A DNA stretch of 10,561 nt from NCBI GenBank assembly GCA_031277355.1, contig JAITMN010000005.1, positions 1 to 10,561 of the forward strand, given 5' to 3'. This document shows positions 5,954-10,561 of this stretch, one piece after another. Under the pieces are notes generated by a model. That model was not told the origin of the DNA, did no database searches, and was given only the letters and a program-made list of their open reading frames with translations. Numbering within the stretch: the stretch's first letter is position 1; each line of letters begins with the position of its first letter. Both the position numbers and the translations under genes were made by a program. Source of the DNA: Nevskiaceae bacterium. GTDB lineage: Bacteria > Pseudomonadota > Gammaproteobacteria > Steroidobacterales > Steroidobacteraceae.

Positions 5954-8374
5954 ATGACCCGAATATACCGTCGCTCATCAGTGACACTCGCCGTGGCTGC
6001 CGCCTTGTCGGCCGCCATTCCCGCCACCGTGCTGGCGCAACAGGCCGACGATGATCTGCTCTCGGAAATCGTCGTCACCGGCACGCGCGCGCAGCAGCGC
6101 TCGCGCCTCGACACGATGGCGCCCGTCGATGTGGTCAGCGTGGGTCAGTTGACCTCCCAGGGCACCACCGAACTTGCGCAGGCATTATCCACCGCCGCGC
6201 CTTCACTGAACTTTCCGCGCCCCTCGATCACCGATGGCACCGACATGGTTCGCCCGGTCACGCTGCGCGGTCTTGCGCCGGATCAAACGCTGGTGCTGGT
6301 GAACTCCAAGCGCCGTCATCAATCCGCGCTGGTCAACGTGAACGGCTCCATCGGTCGCGGTTCCTCCGGAGCCGATCTGAACGCAATACCGATGGCGGCC
6401 ATCGACCGCGTGGAAGTGCTGCGCGATGGCGCATCGGCGCAATACGGCTCCGACGCCATCGCCGGCGTCGTGAACCTGCATCTGCGTGAAGCCAGTTCCG
6501 GCGGCGCAGCGCAGCTCACCTGGGGCCAGTACAACACCCGCGTGCGCGCCGCGCGCAGTTCGCGCACCGAACACGACGGCGACACGCTCACCGTATCGGT
6601 GTGGGGCGGTCTGCCGCTGGGCAATGACGGCTTCGTCACGCTCACGGGCGAATATCGCGACCGCGACCCCACCAGCCGTGGCGATCTGGACCCGCGTCTT
6701 GCCGTAGCGCCGTTGTTCGACCCGCCGCGCGTCACTTCGCGCTATGGCGATCCGAAGATCGAAGACCTCACGTTCTACGCCAATGCGGGCCTGCCGCTGA
6801 ACGATGTCTGGGATATGTATGGCTGGGCCGGATTCCAGCAACGTGATGGCGAGGCTGCTGCGTTCCCGCGCCTGCGCAACAACGTCAACGTCGATCTGAG
6901 TGTGTATCCCGATGGCTTTCTGCCGCTGATCGCCACCGACATCAAGGACATCACCGCCGGCTTTGGCGTGCGCGGCGAAATCGGCGAATGGCGCGCGGAT
7001 TTCAGTGTGGTCTATGGCAACAACGATCTGGGCTATCGCACCGAGAACAGCATCAACGGCACGTTGATTCCCAACTCGCCCACCAGCTTCGACTCCGGCG
7101 GCATGGACTACGATCAACTGGTGTTCAACGCCGACTTCGCGCGTGCGCTGAGCTGGTTTGGCGAGGCCGACACGAACCTGGCGCTGGGTCTTGAAGCGCG
7201 CCGCGAAACCTACGGCATCACCGCCGGCGAAGAAGCCTCGTGGATCAACGCGCCCGGCGGCCCTCCCGGCGCTGCGCCGGGCGCACAGGGTTTTCCCGGC
7301 TTTCAGCCTTCGAACGTCGTGAACGAAAGCCGCAACAACATCGCGCTGTACGTGGATATCGAATCGCAGATCACCGAACAATTCCGCGCATCGTTGGCCG
7401 CACGCGCCGAAGACTACTCGGACTTTGGCTCGCAGGTCACCGGCAAGGTGTCGGCGCGCTATGACTTCGCGCCCAGCTTCGCGCTGCGCGGCACGGTGTC
7501 CACGGGCTTTCGTGCGCCGGGCTTGCAGCAGAGCTGGTTCACTTCCACGGCCACGAACTTCATCGGCGGCATTCCGCTGGAAGTGGGCACCTTCCCGCCC
7601 ACTTCAGCAGTGGCGCAGGCGCTGGGCGCGCAGTCGCTGGAGCCGGAAGAATCGGTGAACTACTCCGTCGGCGCGGTGTTTCATGTCAGCGGCTTCGAGG
7701 CCACCGTCGACGTGTATCGCATCGACATCGACGATCGCATCGTGCTGTCGGAAAACCTGGGCGGCACGCCTGCAATCGACGCGCTGCTGGGCGCGTTCCC
7801 CGGTGTGGGCCGTGTGCGCTTCTTCATCAATGGCGTGAACACCGAAACCACCGGCGTGGATGCGGTGCTGCGCTATGCGCTGCTCACGGAAAACGCAGGC
7901 AAGTGGGACTTCACGCTGTCGGCGAACTGGAACGACACCAACGTGACGAAACTGCCTTCCACCAATGTCGTGCCGCAGGGTGGAGAACTGTTTGGCCGCA
8001 TCAACGTGCTGACCTTCGAGCAGGGCCAACCCGACAACAAGCAATCGCTGAGCGTGGACTGGAACCTGCCGGTGGGCTTTGGAACGATAGGCGCAACGGC
8101 AAAGCTCACCAACTATGGCGGTGTGATCGAGCCGCAGGCTCCGCCCATCACCACGGATGTATTCCTGGGCTCGGCGATGCTGGCTGATCTGGAACTGCGC
8201 GCGGGCTTGAGCAATGGCCTGACGCTGAGCCTCGGCGCGGACAACGTGTTCGACAAGTATCCGACGATGACGCCGGAGAGCGTCAACACCACCGGCGCCA
8301 CGTCGTTCTCGCGTTACTCGCCGTTCGGGTTTGGCGGGCGGTTCTGGTACGCGAGGTTGGGATTCAACTGGTAA
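5954..8374 (+). CDS. TonB-dependent outer-membrane receptor
   Basis: An 806-residue outer-membrane active transporter driven by TonB-ExbBD. A signal peptide (VLA/QQ, cleavage after residue 28) is followed by a TonB-box-like SEIVVTG (37-43). The plug domain (about 55-178) has LRGLAPDQTLVLVNSKRRH and then RVEVLRDGASAQYGSDAIAGVVN. From there to the end come alternating beta-barrel strands with long loops, closing in the aromatic C-terminal signature ARLGFNW. The barrel includes ATVDVYRIDIDDRI and LSLGADNVFDKYP, both typical of the family. A Gly/Pro-rich loop (about residues 432-452, GGPPGAAPGAQGFPGF) looks like an extracellular loop. The plug motif KRRHQSALVNVNGSIGRGSS marks the large receptor subgroup common in sphingomonads, xanthomonads and relatives; its substrates are mostly unknown. 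Monocistronic by layout: divergent from the nuclease gene and ended by a strong hairpin. The substrate could be a siderophore, an oligosaccharide or an aromatic compound. Confidence 0.95.
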   Translation: MTRIYRRSSVTLAVAAALSAAIPATVLAQQADDDLLSEIVVTGTRAQQRSRLDTMAPVDVVSVGQLTSQGTTELAQALSTAAPSLNFPRPSITDGTDMVRPVTLRGLAPDQTLVLVNSKRRHQSALVNVNGSIGRGSSGADLNAIPMAAIDRVEVLRDGASAQYGSDAIAGVVNLHLREASSGGAAQLTWGQYNTRVRAARSSRTEHDGDTLTVSVWGGLPLGNDGFVTLTGEYRDRDPTSRGDLDPRLAVAPLFDPPRVTSRYGDPKIEDLTFYANAGLPLNDVWDMYGWAGFQQRDGEAAAFPRLRNNVNVDLSVYPDGFLPLIATDIKDITAGFGVRGEIGEWRADFSVVYGNNDLGYRTENSINGTLIPNSPTSFDSGGMDYDQLVFNADFARALSWFGEADTNLALGLEARRETYGITAGEEASWINAPGGPPGAAPGAQGFPGFQPSNVVNESRNNIALYVDIESQITEQFRASLAARAEDYSDFGSQVTGKVSARYDFAPSFALRGTVSTGFRAPGLQQSWFTSTATNFIGGIPLEVGTFPPTSAVAQALGAQSLEPEESVNYSVGAVFHVSGFEATVDVYRIDIDDRIVLSENLGGTPAIDALLGAFPGVGRVRFFINGVNTETTGVDAVLRYALLTENAGKWDFTLSANWNDTNVTKLPSTNVVPQGGELFGRINVLTFEQGQPDNKQSLSVDWNLPVGFGTIGATAKLTNYGGVIEPQAPPITTDVFLGSAMLADLELRAGLSNGLTLSLGADNVFDKYPTMTPESVNTTGATSFSRYSPFGFGGRFWYARLGFNW

Positions 8375-8394
8375 CGCGCGGGTAGCGCATCGAA

Positions 8395-8435
8395 GCCGGC
8401 GGCGCTTGATATTCGCAAGCGCCGCCGGCAGTTTT
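8395..8435 (+). terminator. Strong intrinsic terminator of the receptor gene
   Basis: GCCGGCGGCGCTTG (8395-8408) and CAAGCGCCGCCGGC (8416-8429) form a perfect 14-bp GC-rich stem with a seven-base loop, followed by AGTTTTC. It begins 20 bases after the receptor stop. It also sits 17 bases past the stop of the convergent SnoaL-like gene. In that direction only a short TTC follows the stem, so termination of the minus-strand transcript would be less efficient. Confidence 0.88.
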
Positions 8436-8446
8436 CACTCACGCAC

Positions 8447-9025
8447 TCAGCAGCGGTCGCGCGGCTTGTAGGTGGCGTCGAATCTGTCCGGCGTGCCGCT
8501 ATCCGAACTGATGCAGCGCTTGGAAATCAGCCACTGACCATTGACCTTGCGCAGTTCGCTGTATTCCCGGCCCTGCTCGTACAGGCTCGGGGCCTTGCCC
8601 ACGCCGTCGTTCATCACGCCGGTCCAGATCACCTCGGCCGTGGCGCGGTCGCCGTCGATCGTGATCACCGGATTGTTCAGCAGCATGTGGCCGCGACGCC
8701 GCTGCTCGTTGGCGGCCCGCGTGGCCGCGCCTTCGGGCGCATACAGCTTGGTGATCTCCGCGCGCCCGCGTGCGATGGTGCTGTCCACGTCGAGCAGTCC
8801 ATCATCGGTGAAATACGTCGCCAGCGCGCCGCGATTGCCCTGCGACATGTCGTAGTAGAAATGCACCAGCAAGTCTTCGATCTGGATGCGGTCGAGCAGC
8901 GTGGCCTGCGTGACGGGCTTGTAGTCGGACGCGGCAATGGCCGCCACCGAAGTCAGCGCGGCCAACGCCACGGCGGCGGCGACGCCGAGAGCTTTTCCGT
9001 TCCGCGCGATGTTGCTGAGTGTCAT
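8447..9025 (-). CDS. Secreted SnoaL-like (NTF2-fold) protein
   Basis: A 192-residue exported protein. The N terminus has a basic start and a long hydrophobic run (VAAAVALAALTSVAAIAA, about 15-32), a Sec signal peptide cleaved near residue 32. The mature part follows the SnoaL_4/NTF2 pattern: LLDRIQIEDLLVHFYYDMSQGN (helix, 43-64), LATYFTDDGLLDVD (68-81), a central strand region NNPVITIDGDRATAEVIWTG, and EYSELRKVNGQWLISKRCIS closing the sheet. Family members include polyketide cyclases, ring-hydroxylating dioxygenase small-subunit-like proteins and dehydratases, but a signal peptide is unusual for those enzymes. Cysteines at 171 and at the very C terminus (192) could form a disulfide. The ATG at 9025 is chosen because AAGGGGG lies six to seven bases upstream and the signal peptide begins there; the frame stays open further upstream but without such features. 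It converges on the receptor gene. Confidence 0.82.
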   Translation of the reverse strand: MTLSNIARNGKALGVAAAVALAALTSVAAIAASDYKPVTQATLLDRIQIEDLLVHFYYDMSQGNRGALATYFTDDGLLDVDSTIARGRAEITKLYAPEGAATRAANEQRRRGHMLLNNPVITIDGDRATAEVIWTGVMNDGVGKAPSLYEQGREYSELRKVNGQWLISKRCISSDSGTPDRFDATYKPRDRC

Positions 9026-9052
9026 GTTTTCCCCCTTATTGAGTGCGATTGG

Positions 9053-9086
9053 CCGCCAAAACCTGCTGGCGGTCCATCGAATGATA
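9053..9086 (-). promoter_or_regulatory. Possible promoter -10 and adjacent inverted repeat of the SnoaL-like gene
   Basis: On the minus strand TATCAT (9086-9081) matches the -10 hexamer 5/6, but no good -35 lies 16-18 bases upstream. Just downstream, around the expected start of transcription, CCGCCA (9053-9058) and TGGCGG (9067-9072) form a perfect 6-bp inverted repeat with an eight-base spacer. It extends imperfectly outwards. It could be an operator or a 5' mRNA stem-loop. Confidence 0.35.
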
Positions 9087-9151
9087 TTCGCTCTGCTTCG
9101 CCGTTGACACCGCCCCCAGCCCTCGACCGTCCGCAAAAACCGACAGATTCC

Positions 9152-9179
9152 TTGCTTGTCGCCGAAGGCTCCCCATAAT
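9152..9179 (+). promoter_or_regulatory. Probable sigma-70 promoter of the caspase-like gene
   Basis: TTGCTT (9152-9157) and CATAAT (9174-9179), spaced by 16 bases, match the -35 and -10 consensus 4/6 and 5/6. Transcription would begin near 9186, leaving a leader of about 40 bases that carries AGGA (9216-9219) eight bases before the ATG at 9228. Confidence 0.5.
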
Positions 9180-9227
9180 CTGCCCCTCCCAGCCCAAACC
9201 GTTCCTACCGCCGACAGGACTCCCCCC

Positions 9228-10561
9228 ATGAAATCCCGCTCTCTGCTGGTCGCCGCGCTGCTGGCGGCCACGTTACTGCTCACCGGGATGGACCCCGCCT
9301 TCGCCGAAGATTGGCAGGTCGTGCTGCTCAAGCCCCGTGGCTGCGGCACCTGCGGCCTCGTCGAGGAAATCCTCAAACGCAATGCGCAGTTGCAGCGGGC
9401 GACGCTGGAAGATGGCGCAGGCGGTGAGGTTGAAGCGGCCATTCAGCGCCGCGCCTCATCCGATCTGACCGACGAGGAATGGACACAACTGCGCGCCGTG
9501 CCCGGCTTTGATGAAACGCACTGGCGTGCAAGAACCGCTGCGCAGGCCGCGCTGGTGCTGCTCAAGCGCGACGGCGTGATCGTCGCCGCCGGCGACATCA
9601 TGGACTCGGCCGATCTGCGCAACGCGCGTTATCCGATAGACCTCACGACACCCAACGCCGACAAAGACCCCGGCGAAGTGCGCGGCGCGCACAGCCAGTT
9701 CATCCGCGATCTGTACCTGCGCTCGTGGAACCTCAACTGGTTCTATCAAGTGGCGCTGCATCCGGAACTTGCCGCATCGCGCAGCGGCGCGGCGTGGCTC
9801 TCAGCCAACCCTGCCACGCTGACGCAGCCGCTGGGCGCGGCCAATGTGATGCTGATGTCCACGGCCTCCGGCGCAGCCGACAACGAAATCTTCAACGCGC
9901 TGCGCATCGAGGAAATACGCGACATCCTCGCGCAATCGATTGCGCTGGACCCCTCGCAGCTTCGCATCTTCTACGGCAGCGACAACGCCGTGGGTCCCAA
10001 TGCGCTGGAAGTGCGCGGCGGACGCATCGGCCTCGTGCGCCGCAATGTGGCCGGTTCCACGCCCTTCAGCCCCGATGCGGCGCAGCGCATTTTCCAATCG
10101 ATTCGCGCGCAGCCCGGCAGCCACAATCTGCTGGTGTTGATCGGGCACGGCAATCCCGAAGGCGCGGGCATGTGGGGCAGCCCGATGCCGCTGTCGCCGG
10201 AAACGCTGCATGCGATGCACGATCATGGCGGCGGCGATGATGTGCTGGTCAGCGGCAATTGCTTTGGTGGCGTGATGGCGCGGGCGATGAGTTGCGGTTT
10301 CTTCGGCGCACGTCCGGATATCGTCGCCACCGGCTGTCAGGCCGATGCGGCCGACGTGGCGCAGAGCCGCGACTATCTGCATGTGTTCTTCAGCAGTCTC
10401 ACGTCGCAAAATCGCGGCCGCGCCGATGTGAACGACGACGGCGACATCTCCTTCGCCGAAGCGCACTGGAGCGCCAGCATCGATGGCGATGAGCGCAACA
10501 TCACCTACACCAGCATCGATGCGCTGGCCGATGCGTGGTTCGATGCCCACGCGGACACCGC
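9228..10561 (+). CDS. Secreted thioredoxin-like/caspase-like (clan CD) protein with EF-hand loop (3' end outside window)
   Basis: The visible 444 residues start with a Sec signal peptide (MKSRSLLVAALLAATLLL, cleaved after AFA at 26). Residues about 28-135 resemble a thioredoxin fold: strand WQVVLLKP, then the CGTC motif (C39, C42), a helix, and a late strand pair ALVLLKRDGVIVAAGD. The usual cis-proline before that strand pair is missing. Residues about 203-440 look like the caspase-haemoglobinase fold of clan CD peptidases (legumain C13, caspases, gingipains). A hydrophobic strand ends in His-Gly (LLVLIGHGN, H307), and a second ends in Cys-x-Gly-Gly (DDVLVSGNCFGG, C345), the expected dyad order. 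DVNDDGDISFAE (400-411) is a full EF-hand calcium loop. The ATG has AGGA eight bases upstream. Family assignment is by motif only. It could be a peptidase, or an inactive relative. It diverges from the SnoaL-like gene with its own promoter. Confidence 0.72.
   Translation, partial: MKSRSLLVAALLAATLLLTGMDPAFAEDWQVVLLKPRGCGTCGLVEEILKRNAQLQRATLEDGAGGEVEAAIQRRASSDLTDEEWTQLRAVPGFDETHWRARTAAQAALVLLKRDGVIVAAGDIMDSADLRNARYPIDLTTPNADKDPGEVRGAHSQFIRDLYLRSWNLNWFYQVALHPELAASRSGAAWLSANPATLTQPLGAANVMLMSTASGAADNEIFNALRIEEIRDILAQSIALDPSQLRIFYGSDNAVGPNALEVRGGRIGLVRRNVAGSTPFSPDAAQRIFQSIRAQPGSHNLLVLIGHGNPEGAGMWGSPMPLSPETLHAMHDHGGGDDVLVSGNCFGGVMARAMSCGFFGARPDIVATGCQADAADVAQSRDYLHVFFSSLTSQNRGRADVNDDGDISFAEAHWSASIDGDERNITYTSIDALADAWFDAHADT

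Noticed and set aside
7250..7312. Collagen-like Gly/Pro segment in the receptor
   Set aside because: It is short, irregular and lies where an extracellular loop is expected; there are too few G-x-y repeats to claim a collagen-type domain.
6203..7381. A 392-codon open frame on the minus strand inside the receptor gene
   Set aside because: It is antisense to receptor sequence with convincing plug and barrel motifs; its composition is that of a shadow frame and no ribosome binding site is seen.
9104..9109. Perfect TTGACA on the plus strand
   Set aside because: No acceptable -10 hexamer lies 16-18 bases downstream; the pair at 9152-9179 is a better promoter for the gene at 9228.
9026..9442. N-terminal extension of the SnoaL-like gene to 331 residues
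   Set aside because: The extra residues are low-complexity and Ser/Arg-rich, they overlap the promoter and start of the divergent gene, and a good ribosome binding site plus signal peptide sits at the ATG at 9025.
9801..10550. A 249-codon minus-strand frame and a 171-codon plus-strand frame (9725-10240) inside the caspase-like gene
   Set aside because: The reading frame from 9228 has a signal peptide, the dyad motifs and an EF-hand loop. The other frames are Arg/His/Ala-rich without recognisable motifs.

Overview
The window is GC-rich, Gram-negative chromosomal DNA. I see no mobile element, RNA gene, CRISPR array or phage gene. A TonB-dependent outer-membrane receptor, several proteins with Sec signal peptides, a periplasmic c-type cytochrome and a CbpA/CbpM chaperone pair point to a proteobacterium. 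The receptor's plug resembles those of sphingomonad, xanthomonad and related aerobic heterotrophs. I cannot fix the genus. Coding is dense: the largest gap is about 200 bases, and both outermost genes run off the window.

Left arm (1-4085), all minus strand, transcribed right to left: cbpA and cbpM (a DnaJ-type co-chaperone and its modulator, translationally coupled), then a 115-base gap with possible terminator and promoter elements, then a secreted mono-haem cytochrome c family protein of unknown function. About 60 bases further lies a cytoplasmic carotenoid/stilbene cleavage oxygenase, cut by the left edge.

Middle (4138-5879): a secreted protein with two apparent NTF2-like halves diverges from cbpA across a 52-base gap holding a perfect 7+7 inverted repeat. 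It converges on an ExoA-type AP endonuclease/exonuclease III; the two stop codons share one CTAG. The nuclease gene is clearly poorer in GC than its neighbours.

Right arm (5954-10561): a TonB-dependent receptor with a near-perfect Shine-Dalgarno sequence and a strong terminator; a convergent secreted SnoaL/NTF2-like protein; and, divergent from that, a secreted protein cut by the right edge. This last protein is the most unusual in the window. It combines a CGTC thioredoxin-like N-terminal region, a C-terminal region with the His-Gly and Cys motifs of the caspase/legumain fold (clan CD), and a canonical EF-hand-type calcium loop.

How the genes may work together: the receptor, the oxygenase, the cytochrome and the two NTF2-like secreted proteins would fit uptake and oxidative cleavage of a hydrophobic or aromatic compound such as an apocarotenoid or a lignin-derived stilbene. 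This rests only on proximity and is weak. cbpAM and the nuclease look like housekeeping stress genes. The secreted caspase-like protein has no evident partner inside the window.
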